This document shows, piece by piece, positions 1 through 9,911 of a stretch of 64,000 bases of DNA. The stretch is from assembly GCA_028274465.1 (NCBI GenBank), contig CM051456.1, forward strand, positions 48,165,011 through 48,229,010, written 5' to 3'. A program made the translations under genes and the position numbers. Source of the stretch: Plantago ovata (lineage: Eukaryota > Streptophyta > Magnoliopsida > Lamiales > Plantaginaceae). Under the pieces are notes generated by a model that saw nothing but the letters and a program-made list of their open reading frames with translations, did no database searches and had not been told where the DNA came from. Positions within the stretch are counted from its first letter, which is position 1. Each line of letters opens with the position of its first letter.

Positions 1-158
1 ATTGGGAGATATTCGAGGAGCACCGCCGAGAGGATAGGCAACACATGTGGGAGCAGCAACAGCTGATCCAGCAACAGCAGGAAGCTCTACGACAGTCCAA
101 TGAGCTCATGAATGACATGTGGAGTGACTTTTATGGGGACTACCATCCCGATGATTAG
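1..158 (+). pseudogene. C-terminal tail of an env-like/additional ORF (element A)
   Basis: An open frame enters from the left edge and ends at TAG 156-158. The 51 visible residues are rich in Gln, Glu and Arg (a QQQ and a QQQQ run) and end in an acidic WSDFYGDYHPDD tail. The composition suggests a coiled coil. The position, just before the long 3' noncoding region and 3' LTR, is where Athila-type elements carry an env-like or plant-transposon-protein ORF. A degraded homologue lies at 16681-17013 and a more distant one at 2952-3284. No catalytic motif is visible. The function is unknown; only the C-terminus is in the window, so intactness cannot be judged. Confidence 0.5.
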
Positions 159-758
159 TCCTTCCACTTGTCCACTCTCAGCCGACCGAGGCCAAACCCT
201 TCGGTAACATCTAGTATCACTTTTTATTACTCATTCTCTTTTGCTAGGGGGCTAGCTTAAGAATCGTAAGGGGGATGGGATGTGAACCATGATGTTAAGT
301 TTTGTTTGGCTTTGTGTCGATTAGTATCTTGTTCTTTGTTTGCATTTGCACGTTACTGCTTTCTTAGATTTTTTAGGTTGCATTCATCCTAGGATAGTTT
401 TGCATGTTTTATATGGAGTTTATTGCCGAATTTTTTGAACTTTTTTATTGGGTAGATCAACTAGCTATGCCATTAATCGTATGCTTCATCTCTATGAATT
501 TGTTTGAGGTTTTTCTCGCTTGGCTTGTCACATTTATGTTTTGCACTTAGTTAAGCTTGGTAGTCTCCGACATCACTTAGTGGTGTTTTCTCTACTGCGG
601 TTCACGAAGGCCTTTATAATAAGATGATGCATGTTAGGGTCTTATGGTTGTTTTCCCGAGTAATTATGTACCTAAGAGGCAACAAGTCTTCACCATGCTT
701 TGAGATTGCTAAATGCCTAGGAAGGAGGTAGTGTGAGGTTGTGTGATCCTTTGTTTAT

Positions 759-894
759 AACCTATTCTTCCGAATAGGTTTGGGGAGGGGGTTGCACCAT
801 CATTAGACTTGTTTCTGTTTTTCATTTTCGTATCGTGAGTTTATTTTTTCTTTTCCGTGAATTTTGTACTCCAACCTATTCTTTCGAATAGGTT
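759..894 (+). repeat. Two AACCTATTC/GAATAGGTT hairpins (element A)
   Basis: Near-perfect 22-bp inverted repeats occupy 759-780 and 873-894. The 9-base arms are AACCTATTC and GAATAGGTT with a 4-base centre (TTCC or TTTC). Each is followed directly by TGGGGA, giving a polypurine-like AGGTTTGGGGA. The same unit occurs in B, R1, D and E. Confidence 0.9.
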
Positions 895-948
895 TGGGGA
901 AGTCGTGTGAGTTATTTTGCTTCTCTTTTGGTTATGCTACTGCTGGCT

Positions 949-1079
949 AAAAAAAAAAAATCGAAAAAAAAAGAAAGAAAAAATTCCAGAAAAAAAAAGA
1001 GATAAAGAAAAAAGAGAATCTGGAAAGAAAAAAAAAAAGAAAAGAAGACCCCAAAAAACCAAAGAAGGGTCCAAAAATA
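949..1079 (+). repeat. Homopurine A/G tract
   Basis: About 130 bases are almost purely A and G on the element's sense strand, starting right after CTGCTGGCT. Matching tracts lie in B (4587-4690), R1 (7115-7206, as pyrimidines) and D (18894-19017), but E has lost this part. Open frames across it are low-complexity Lys/Phe strings and not genes. Confidence 0.85.
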
Positions 1080-1690
1080 AAGTCAAATAGCAGTTTAGCA
1101 AAGTTTGAGTCTTTTCCATTTTTCGTATTGTGCGTAATTGTGTTTTTTTATTTTCTATCTTTTTTTGTCTTGAGTGTCATCTGTTCTAGACCACCCTCGT
1201 CCTACCATTCAGGAAGTGGTGAATAGCTTAAGACTTTACTTGAGAGATGGGTAGAATAGGGGAGTGTTATCTTTTATAGGGAACCCTTCTTCGTTTGATG
1301 AGGGCCAGTACTGGTTCGACCTCTTTTGAGGAAAAGTCTTAACATGGTGGAACAGCAGTAAGTCCTCAGTTTCATAGGCACGGAGCAACCATTCGTATCT
1401 TAGCATGCTTCATTACGTCGTCACTGACTAGGTCCAGGTAAAGAATGTTACGAGAGACAATCTTGTCTTGACATAAGTGCTTATGTGGATGTGTATAAGT
1501 CAATCGAGGTATTTTTCAACCTGTATTCATGCTTTGATTTATATGATTTTTGTTCATATGTTACTTGGTAGATTCTTTAGATTAGTTCATTTTATTTGGC
1601 ATGAAACTCAATTTTTGAGTCTTGCATGTTTTTTGTATTAGAGTCTAGCTTAGTTGCTTGAGGACAAGCAAAGGTTCGGTTTGGGGAGTT

Positions 1691-2951
1691 TGATGAATGT
1701 GTATTTTACACTTTCATTCGAGTCTTTTTCACCTATTTTAGCTATCCTCTATGTTAATTTAGCTATATTTTAGTACATTTTATTAGAATAGTGTCACGTT
1801 TCCCTTTAGATTTTATTTTACAGGTTTTGGTTGAAATTCGGAGATTTCGGGGCAATTATATTGAAGTCTACAAGGAATTGGTGTTCCAGAAGCCTATTTG
1901 GAGTATCTGAAGGCTTCTGGATAGGATTTGGAGTCTAGGGGTCGAATCTGGAGGTTAGAAGACCACTAGAAGTCTGAAACCGAGTCCGAAAAGGTGAAGA
2001 AATCCAAAACCGCGTCGAAAATGCGGATATTCCGCGAAATATCTGTGGGGCGAACAGCCGCATTGGGGGGCGAACCGCCGCGGGCAATTTCGGGGCCTAT
2101 ATATAGAGCTCAGTTTTCTCTCCGAAAATCATATCTTTTCAAGCCTACTTTCTCACCTCTCTCTATAGTTTTAGGTAGGAACTTCCCGGCGCCTGTCCGG
2201 GGAGTTCCATAGCTTAGGGGATACTTTTTCATAGCAGATTGGAGCGCGTAGGATCGCAATCATCCGGAGATTGACAACCTTCGGTAACTTTGTATCTTAC
2301 AGTTTTTATCTACTTATTTTATCTTCTTTCAATATGTTTTCTTCTATGATTGCTATTGATTGCATGCCTATTATGAGTAGCTAAATTTATCGTTGGTGGT
2401 AGTATGCGAATTCTTAGCGAGGGAAGATAATCATGCTAATGGCTATATCGCGCATTATACTCCGTGTCATTGCTTTATTTCGTTGATCAGTTGAAACCAA
2501 AATTCTCGTATGTTGTATTGATCATTATGCACACTTGGACAGTTGTCGACCAATCAGACCAATCATCTTCGTAGTGTTGAATAATTACGGAACACAATAG
2601 GACATTAGTTGTTGACAAGTCAGACCCATATTATCTTCGTAGTGCTTAATACTTGCAACAGGACACAAGATTGATTCAAAGATCTCTATGCAAGACCGAG
2701 GAATTTATGCATGATTATCGACCCATTATGTTAAGAAGGACCATACTATCACCAATCTCCATTATCTGCTTGAAAACCCCTATTGCTTTCTATCTGCTGT
2801 TTTATATTCTTAATTAGATTTGATAAAGCTAGTATAGTCCTGAGAGAACGACACTCGAGTCATTCTACTACTACACTACGGTTTTCGTTGTAGTTGTGGA
2901 TTGCCTTTGGCTAATTACAAATTTATTTGACTGAATCTGACACGTTCATCA
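1691..2951 (+). repeat. 3' LTR of element A (1,261 bp)
   Basis: Termini are TGATGAA and TTCATCA, directly preceded by the purine tract. Inside are a GC palindrome cluster (about 2047-2090), a TATA box TATATATAG at 2098-2106, and degenerate tandem copies of an ATCTTCGTAGTG-containing unit (about 2498-2660). The LTR aligns by eye along its whole length with those of R1, E and G. Confidence 0.9.
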
Positions 2952-3284
2952 GTCGATCAGTTTGGTAGCTTCCAAACAACCATGTTGGAGGCTCAGTCGA
3001 CCCAGCTCACCGAGCAATTCCGAGGATTTGAGGAGCGCGAAGTCAGGAGGTGGGAGGACTTCCGTGTGATGGAGGAGCAGCGTTGGGATGATTACCAGGG
3101 GCGTGTAGATCAGCGTTGGGAGGCCGCTCGAGCAGAGGACACTAGGCGTTGGAGAGCCCACCAGGAGGAGACGATGAACCGCTATGATGCCTTAGCTCGC
3201 CGAATACCGGGGTACCCTTTCCATGATCAGACCGGTGGTAGTGGGAGTGACTTTCCTAACACCCCCTACGAGCCCTATGCCTAG
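2952..3284 (+). pseudogene. C-terminal tail of env-like/additional ORF (element B)
   Basis: The frame is open from the A/B boundary at 2952 and ends at TAG 3282-3284, so A interrupted a coding region. An internal ATG lies at 2982. The visible 110 residues are strongly charged, with W/R/E/Q spaced as in a long amphipathic helix (EERE...RRWEDF...EEQRW...), and end in a Gly/Ser-rich tail with PYEPYA. This resembles the Q/E-rich tails in A and C in composition and position. Athila-type elements carry an ORF of unproven function here, often called env-like. No transmembrane segment is visible in this part. The call is by position and composition, not by a named domain. Confidence 0.5.
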
Positions 3285-3552
3285 AGACACCAGCCGACAG
3301 GGGCCACATTTATCGGTAGTATTTGTATATTATCGTTATATTGGCTCGTTTACTATTGTTGGTTGAAACTCTTTTCATTTCGATTTGGTTGTATGATGCT
3401 ATGACTTATGACTCTTGTACTCTTTATTTGCTTTTGTAGTTGTGGCCTGTGTGCCTTTTGTCGTGATTAGTTTAGTCTAGTTTTTGTCTTGGTGCCTTAG
3501 GTGATTAAGATAGGAAAAAACATCGAAAATCTTGAAACAGGGCCAAACAAAG

Positions 3553-3691
3553 CGCTTGGAAGGGCCAAGCGGTCCGCTTCAAATTCCAGGAAGTTTTGCA
3601 ACTTCCTGGAAATTCAAGCGGAGCGCCTAGGGCCTCCCAAGCGCTCCACTTGACCAAGCGAACCGCTTGGCGGGCCAAGCGGTCCGCTTGG
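3553..3691 (+). repeat. Internal cluster of GC palindromes (element B)
   Basis: Several short inverted repeats are packed together: CCAAGCGAACCGCTTGG (3654-3670), CCAAGCGGTCCGCTTGG (3675-3691), an earlier partial copy near 3565, and a perfect 10-bp stem CCAGGAAGTT/AACTTCCTGG (3587-3610). The 3675-3691 palindrome recurs exactly in the B LTR at 5768-5784. Confidence 0.9.
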
Positions 3692-4331
3692 ACCCTGTAC
3701 CCAGACTTTCCTCGTTTTTCCATTCTTCTCACCTTTGCGCACCCGTTTTCACTTGTTTCTTGAGTCCTTTCAGGTACACGAACCTTTATCTCAGGGAAGT
3801 GTACTTTCAATCCAATTTTTCCTTTTCTTTCAACTTTTCTTTGCTCGAGGACGAGCAAAAGTTTAGGTTTGGGGAGGGGGTATTGGATTTTCAGTACTAT
3901 ATGCTTGTGTGGTTCGTACATGCCTGGTTTTACTCAAGTTCATGTGATTTGTCGTGTTTTTTCAGATTAGTTGTTGCACGTTGTTGTGTGTGGAGTTTAT
4001 TGCCAAGTCTTTTGAAATTTTTTATTGAGTAGACTAAGTGTTTATGACCATTGATCATATGTTGCATCACTTTGCAAGTAGTTTGAGGCTTGTCTCGCTT
4101 GGTTTGTCACATTCGCATGTGCACTAGTTAAGCTTAGTAGTCTCGATATCACCTTGAGTGGTGTTTCTTCTGCTGCGGTTCACGATGGCCTTATGAAATG
4201 ATGCATGATTAGAGTCTATGGTTGTAACCCGTGTAATTATGTACGTAAGAGGCGACAAGTTCTTCATCTCGATTAGAGATTGTCAAATGCCTAGGAAGGA
4301 GGTAGTGTGAGGTGTGCGATTCCTTGTATCA

Positions 4332-4541
4332 AACCTATTCTATCGAATAGGTTTGGGGAGGGGGTTGTTTCGTTGATCTTGTCTTTCGTCTTTGAGTCGT
4401 TGTAAAGTTTCCTTTTTCTTTTTCTTTTTGTTTTGTGTCCCAACCTATTCTTTCGAATAGGTTTGGGGAGGTGTCTTTGTAAAAGAGTCTTTCCTTTTTC
4501 CTTTTCGTCTTTGTGCTCAAACCTATTCTCTCGAATAGGTT
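4332..4541 (+). repeat. Three AACCTATTC/GAATAGGTT hairpins (element B)
   Basis: Copies lie at 4332-4353, 4442-4463 and 4520-4541. The arms are identical and the central bases vary (TATC, TTTC, TCTC). Each is followed by TGGGGAGG. Sequence between the copies is not obviously repeated. Confidence 0.9.
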
Positions 4542-5318
4542 TGGGGAGGTGTTTTTGACACTTAGTACTGCTGCTTGCCCCTATATAAAAAAAAAAGAGA
4601 AAGAGAAAAAGAAAATAAGAAAGGAAAAAAAAAAAGGGAGAAAAGAAAAAAGAGAAGATAAAAAAAAAAAAAAGAAAAAAAGGGGAAATAAAGAATAAGA
4701 CCCAAAAGCAAAAGAAGGGTCGTTGCAAGCCAAAAGCAGTCTAGTAAAGTGTCAAGTGTCATGTAAATATTTTGTTCTTGTGAAGTGTCGAGTTGTAAAT
4801 TCTATCTTTCGTTTCGTGTCGCCTTGTCCAAGGCCTGTTCTTGACCACCCTCATCTTGCTACTCAAGAAGTGGTTGAAAGAGGCTCATTCTTGAGAGTCT
4901 GGGTAGAATAGGGGAGTGTTATCTTTCTAAGGGAACCCTCCTTCGTTTGATGAGAGCCAGTATTGGTTCGCCCTCTCTTGAGGAAAAGTCTCGCTTGGTG
5001 AACAATAGTAAGCCCTCGGTTTCATAGGCACGGAGCAATTGTAGTATGATAACATGCATCATTGTGTCGTCACTGACCAGGTCCAGGTAGAAGATGTTAC
5101 GAGAGACTCCTTTGTTTAACCAAGTGCACTTGAGAATGTGTATATTCGCAATCGAGGCATACTTCAACCTATTTGCATGTCATGCTCATTTGGTTTTGTT
5201 CATAAGCATTTGGTAGATTCAATGGATTAGTTCACTTTACTTGGCATGAGACTCCTTTTGTGTTGCATTTAGGATAGTTTGTTGCTTGAGGATAAGCAAA
5301 GGTTTGGTTTGGGGAGTT

Positions 5319-6723
5319 TGATGAACGTATTTTTGACGCGTTCATCTTGTTTTTTTTACCTTCTTTTGCTATCTTCTAGCCTTGTTTTTTGGTTAGTTTT
5401 GTAGAATAGTGTCACGTTTTGTGTTTTCTGCATTTTCACGCACTTAGGTACGAAACGGCATTTTTGGAGCTAAAAACGAGCCTTTTTGATGGAAAAGATG
5501 GCCCCGTTGAAGTTCCCCAATCTCCGTGGCTTGTTCGTAAGTGTTTGAGCATCAATAAGCATCGAGAAGGATGAGTCCAAGGCACCCGAGGGCCATGCGA
5601 GGGCAAAAAGATTGAGTTTGAAGACAAAAATCTGCCCAGGAGCCAAGCTAAGCGCCTGGAATAGTGAAGCGCTCCGCTTCAATTTCCAGGAGCTTTGGCA
5701 CAGAAGCCAAGCGAAGCGCTTGGAGTGCCCGAAGCGCTTCGCTTGCCAAGCGCTCCGCTTGGCCTCTCCAAGCGGTCCGCTTGGCAGCGGTTACGTTTTC
5801 GGATTTTCCTTCTTAGATCTGATCTTTGATCATTTTTTGAATATCTTTTGAACTGTAACTTGGTTTTGGAGAGATCCTAAGCCCCAAAACTCAGGGAAAA
5901 CTCAGATTACATTGTATTTTAGCTTGGGATTCAAGGTTTTGATTGGGATTCATCCTTTGTAATCATCTACGGAGAGGTTTTCTTTGATTTCCACCGATTA
6001 GTGACAGCTTTGGTGGTAACTTGTATCACTCTCTTGTCTTGTAGTTTTTATATGATGTATTCTGATTATTATTCATATGAATTGATGTCTATGTTGATGA
6101 ATATGAGTAGCTAAATCTTTTGTGTTGGTGGTAGAATGTAGAATATGCATGCTATGGGTTATGTTTATGCTTACATGAGATTGTGATTCAATCTTGCTGC
6201 AAATTCCTTCATATGATTCTTAGTTGCCTATAAAATATATTCGAATAGAGTATAGTGACAAACTCTTGGTCAATGGAAGCTATAGGATTGTATGTTAGAG
6301 ATTTGCAGCATGCTAGATAAATGGTGTTAGTGACAAGCACCTCTAAAGTATTGATAGTGATCTTTTATGATGTGTGTCTTAAAGTTGCCTAGACGAGTTG
6401 CTTAGCAGACTTGATCGAAGGTTTTATGCACTAAACTTGTGAGCATATTCGTAACCCATGCATGTGTATTTGATTTCTACCACCAACCGTTTTCCAAACT
6501 TGATTACAACAATCTGATTTCTCGTTGTTTTGTTCTTAAGAAAACGAATCTATCAACATTTGAAATCTTTGACTGAAATTACTAGCAAAAACCTCAAGCA
6601 AAGCCACGTTAGGTCCCGAGAGAATGACACTCGGGGACAACTTGCCATTGCACTCTAGTTTGTGTAGTGATAAGTGTTCTTAGGCTTTTAAACAAATTTA
6701 ATTGGTGAAAAATGACATCATCA
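5319..6723 (+). repeat. 3' LTR of element B (1,405 bp)
   Basis: Termini TGATGAACG and CATCATCA match the TGATGA/TCATCA inverted ends of the other families. Between 5640 and 5790 it carries a cluster of palindromes including CCAAGCGCTCCGCTTGG (5746-5762) and CCAAGCGGTCCGCTTGG (5768-5784). Its final 100 bases keep short motifs seen in the other LTRs (CGAGAGAATGACACTCGGG). I see no clear TATA box. Confidence 0.85.
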
Positions 6724-7960
6724 ATAGTCCCTCGTCACATTCTCTACCTGGACCTAGTCAGTGACGACATAATGAAGCATGCTAAGATACGAATGGTTGC
6801 CCCCTGCCTATGAAACTGAGGACTTACTGCTGTTCCACCATGTTAAGACTTTTCCTCAAAAGAGGTCGAACCAGTACTGGCTCTCATCAAACGAAGGAGG
6901 GTTCCCTATAAAAGATAACTCTCCCCTACTCTACCCATATCTCAAGTAAAATCTTAAGCTATTCACCACTTCCTGAATGGCAGGACGAGGGTGGTCTAGA
7001 ACAGATGACACTTAAGACAAAAAAGATAAAAAATAAAAACACGATTACGAACATTACAAGAATGGAAAAGACTCAATCTTTGCTAAACTGCTATTTGGCT
7101 TCCTTTTTTGGACCCTTCTTTTCTTTTTTGGGGTCTTTCTTTTTTTCTTTCCAGATTCTTCTTTTCTTTTTTTTCTGGAATTTTTTCCTTTTTTTTCGAT
7201 TTTTTCTAGCCAGCAGTAGCATAACAAAAAGAGAAACAAAATGACTCACACGACTTCCCCAAACCTATTCGAAAGAATAGGTTGGAGTACAAAATTCACT
7301 GAAAAGGAAAAATAAACTCACGAAAACGAAAAACAGAAACAAATCTATGATGGTGTAACCCCCTCCCCAAACCTATTCGGAAGAATAGGTTATAAACAAA
7401 GGATCGCACAACCTCACACTACCTCCTTCCTAGGCATTTAGCAATCTCAAAGCATGGTGAAGACTTGTTGCCTCTTAGGTACATAATTACTCGGGAAAAC
7501 AACCATAAGACCCTAACATGCATCATCCTATTATAAAGGCCTTCGTGAACCGCAGTAGAGAAAACACCCCTAAGTGATGTCGAGACTACCAAGCTCAACT
7601 AAGTGCAATACATAAATGTGACAAGCCAAGCGAGAAAAACCTCAAACAAATTCATAGAGATGAAGCATACGATTAATGGCATAGTTGGTTGATCTACCCA
7701 ATAAAAAAGTTCAAAAAATTCGGCAATAAACTCCATATAAAACATGCAAAACTATCCTAGGATGAATGTAGTGAATGCAACCTAAAAAATCTAAGAAAGC
7801 AGTAAACGTGCAAATGCAAATGCAGAAGGATAAAGCATGCGAGGTACTATACTCATCCTACCAATACCAAGCTCCAAACTAACAACATCAGATCACTTAA
7901 ATCCCATCCCCCCTCATGAAATTAACGCTAGTCCCTAGCAGTAAGAAAATGAGGAAAGAA
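6724..7960 (-). other. 3' noncoding region of R1
   Basis: This is the reverse complement of the 3' region of A and E: the conserved block with GGTCCAGGTAG (about 6730-6825), a homopurine tract (7115-7206, pyrimidine on +), two hairpins (7262-7283, 7370-7391) and the block around TTAGGTTGCATTCACTACATTCATCC. It stops abruptly at 6724 against the LTR of B. There is no gene. Confidence 0.85.
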
Positions 7961-7969
7961 GATGTGATA

Positions 7970-8852
7970 CTAGATGTTACCCCATGGTTTGGCCTCGGTC
8001 GGCTGAGTATGCTGCTTGTGAGTTATTGGGCATGCTCTGGGAGCTTTATAGGTGTTCATCAGGTCTTCTGGTAGGTGTGGTAGTTCCATTTTAGGCCGGA
8101 CAGGAACAACTCCTCCATTGGAATCATCATTGCCCGTATGGCCTTCATTGTCACTACTGTCACCATCATCATCGCTAGTAGAGTTGCATTGTCGAGTAGA
8201 ATCCTCAAGATTAGCCGCCGTTGTTATGGAATCCTCCATCCTGTAGCCCTCCAATAGGTTGTGAACTGTTGAAGGGGAAAGGGCAGTGGTATCAGGACCT
8301 CCCCCTCCAACGTTTTACACCACGAGAAGGTTACAGTAAGCTGCTCGGATACTCAGTAGTCTTCTACCATTTTTTCCAATGTCGACCACATTCTCTACGG
8401 TTGATGCGACCGATGTCCATATGATGCTCCCTTTAGAGGCAGGCAAGGGGCACCCCAACAAGGTGTTGGGTACCTATGTCGTTATGTATTGGAACCAAGC
8501 TAGCGCTTCGGAACCTTCTAGCAACTGCGAACTCATGATTGAATCTGTTGCGGCGAGAATGTCCTGGTGCCTTTTAGTTCATTCGAACTTTGCAGTCCTT
8601 GTGATGGATTGCTGACGTAATAATGGTTTCTGTCCCTTCGGTGGTGCATGAATAGGCATAGGAGTCCTTACTCCAGGTGTACTCTAGCTCCTCCTCTTGG
8701 ATAATCCACGACGTTGTTGCAAAACCCCTTGGCTCGAACGCACATCTAACGAGGTCACCTTTCTTGACATGGTTCTTCACAGCAATCATACGGGAATGCT
8801 CCTTTCCCTTGGTATGGTTCCTACAAACAGCAGTTAGTACCTCGTATGACAC
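7970..8852 (-). pseudogene. Second ORF region of R1, frameshifted
   Basis: Two open pieces lie on the minus strand. The upstream piece (8852 to 8574) matches the first part of the ORF in E at 32644-33063, with KKGDLVRCAFEPRGFATT followed by an EEELEYTW stretch. The downstream piece has an ATG at 8237-8239 and begins MEDSITTAANLEDS, followed by an Asp/Ser-rich acidic stretch; it matches E's acidic ORF at 33256-33451. The two are in different frames, and the stretch between them (about 8255-8573) is not clearly open. I recognise no known domain. Conservation of both pieces in three separate elements (E, R1, D) suggests they once mattered to the element. Confidence 0.5.
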
Positions 8853-9911
8853 AAAACTAACTCATGCATATGTTAGTGTAAGAACGAAATAATCAAGTGA
8901 TAAAATCAACAATCGAGCTCCCCAAACCGTAATGTCTAGCCTAGCATCTTCATCATGCAACATACCAATGTAACTACTACATGCAATACATCACATTATG
9001 CTCTTACTAGACAACCAATATCCTAGATAAAAAGGCTCAATTCATACCATAGCAGCGAAAAATTCTACCATCATAAATCCTCATACTCAACAATTAAGCA
9101 TTCTAACATCAAATCCACCAACATTATATCAATAAACACAATCATAAGCAAGAAATCAAAGATGAAGACATATTGCATAACAAGATATATCATCTAGTAG
9201 CAAAATACCCAAATCAACAATCCAAGCAAAATTGAGCATGCAATTGATAGTAAACAGCATGTCTAATCACACAAACAACATACCCATGCATCAAATAAGC
9301 ATAACTGAAGCTCAAATTAGAAAACCCCCAAATTCGAAAATTAGGGTTCTAAGGATGATACCTCAGATCTGAAAATCTAACGCATAAGACCGAAATCTGT
9401 TCGGATGGGATGATAGATCATGTAATAGGCTTCGATTTAACCTAAAGAACACTAAATTTGGTCAAGAAATGAAGAAGTTATGAAGATTTGAAGTTGAAAT
9501 CGCGAAATTCGGTTTTGGGGAAGGTGGAATGATGAAATATGAAGAAAATGAGGAAAAGGGGAAGAAATCCGCGTTTTTGAACATCTGGAGCCGTGGGGCG
9601 GTTCGCCCCACACGGGGCGGTCCGCCCTCCACGTGGGGCGGTTCGCCCCGTGCTCCCCGATGCGGGGAGACGGCTTCCGTCGTCAGAAAACGCGGTTTTA
9701 GTCCCGAAACCAATTTTTCCAAAAAAAACACTCGAAAAATATCACTCAAACATAAGCATATACGACACAGACATGAAAAATTCACATACTAGAAGCAAAT
9801 AGTTCAAGAATGAATGCATGCAGAAAAGCAGTAAAGAAAGCGATAAAAATTCCGGGTTGCCTCCTGGATAGCGTCATTGTTTAAAGTCTTTGACTCGACT
9901 CCTGTCTGCGC
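8853..9911 (-). other. Leader/intron-like region between gag-pr and second ORF (R1)
   Basis: This noncoding stretch matches E 31623-32675. It contains a palindrome cluster with GGGGCGGTTCGCCCC at 9595-9609 and 9635-9649 and a related copy at 9614-9627. A purine segment GAAAAGGGGAAGAAATCC (about 9553-9570) lies next to the cluster. An AT-rich stretch carries TTAGGGTT near 9343 (AACCCTAA on the sense strand). The cluster has three modules where E has one. Confidence 0.75.

Larger units (their letters stand above)
159..1690 (+). other. 3' noncoding region of element A
   Basis: There is no credible gene in this stretch. It opens with a block (177-220) containing CAGCCGACCGAGGCC that also follows the last ORF in C, R1, D and E. 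It then carries two hairpins (759-780, 873-894), a homopurine tract (949-1079), and a block around 1372-1465 (TTCATAGGCACGG... and GGTCCAGGTA) that is conserved in every Athila-like copy here. It ends in GAGGACAAGCAAAGG and the purine tract GTTTGGGGAGT next to the LTR, the probable polypurine primer site. Confidence 0.8.
1..2951 (+). mobile_element. Element A: 3' part of an Athila-like LTR retrotransposon
   Basis: The right-hand part of a plus-strand element enters from the left edge. It holds the tail of an env-like ORF, about 1.5 kb of noncoding DNA, a purine-rich tract GTTTGGGGAGT and a 1,261-bp LTR opening TGATGAA and closing TTCATCA. The base after the LTR (2952) lies inside a reading frame of element B, so A is inserted in B. 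The expected 5-bp target duplication is GTCGA (2952-2956); its partner would lie left of the window. The lineage call rests on LTR and 3'-region similarity to the better preserved copies R1 and E. Confidence 0.85.
3285..5318 (+). other. 3' noncoding region of element B
   Basis: I see no credible gene. The region holds a degenerate CAGCCGAC block near 3290, a palindrome cluster (3553-3691), GAGGACGAGCAAAAG followed by a purine tract GGTTTGGGGAGGGGG (about 3845-3882), three hairpins (4332-4541), a homopurine tract (4587-4690), the conserved block TTCATAGGCACGG...GGTCCAGGTAG (about 5020-5110), and the polypurine tract before the LTR. The internal GAGGACGAGC/TTTGGGGA copy looks like a second polypurine-type site about 1.4 kb upstream of the LTR. 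Confidence 0.75.
2952..6723 (+). mobile_element. Element B: 3' part of a related LTR retrotransposon
   Basis: A plus-strand element is cut on its left by the insertion of A. It shows an env-like ORF tail, about 2 kb of noncoding DNA with three hairpins, a purine tract GGTTTGGGGAG and a 1,405-bp LTR (5319-6723) opening TGATGAACG and closing CATCATCA. The LTR body differs clearly from the A/E/R1 type, so this is a sister family, but the 3' noncoding blocks are recognisably the same. It is inserted in R1's 3' region; the expected target duplication is ATAGT (6724-6728). Confidence 0.82.

Noticed and set aside
4291-4762. Phe/Lys-rich small proteins over A/G tracts (also near 937, 7054 and 18820)
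   Set aside because: They are translations of homopurine tracts in 3' noncoding DNA, overlap on both strands, and have no conserved frame between copies.
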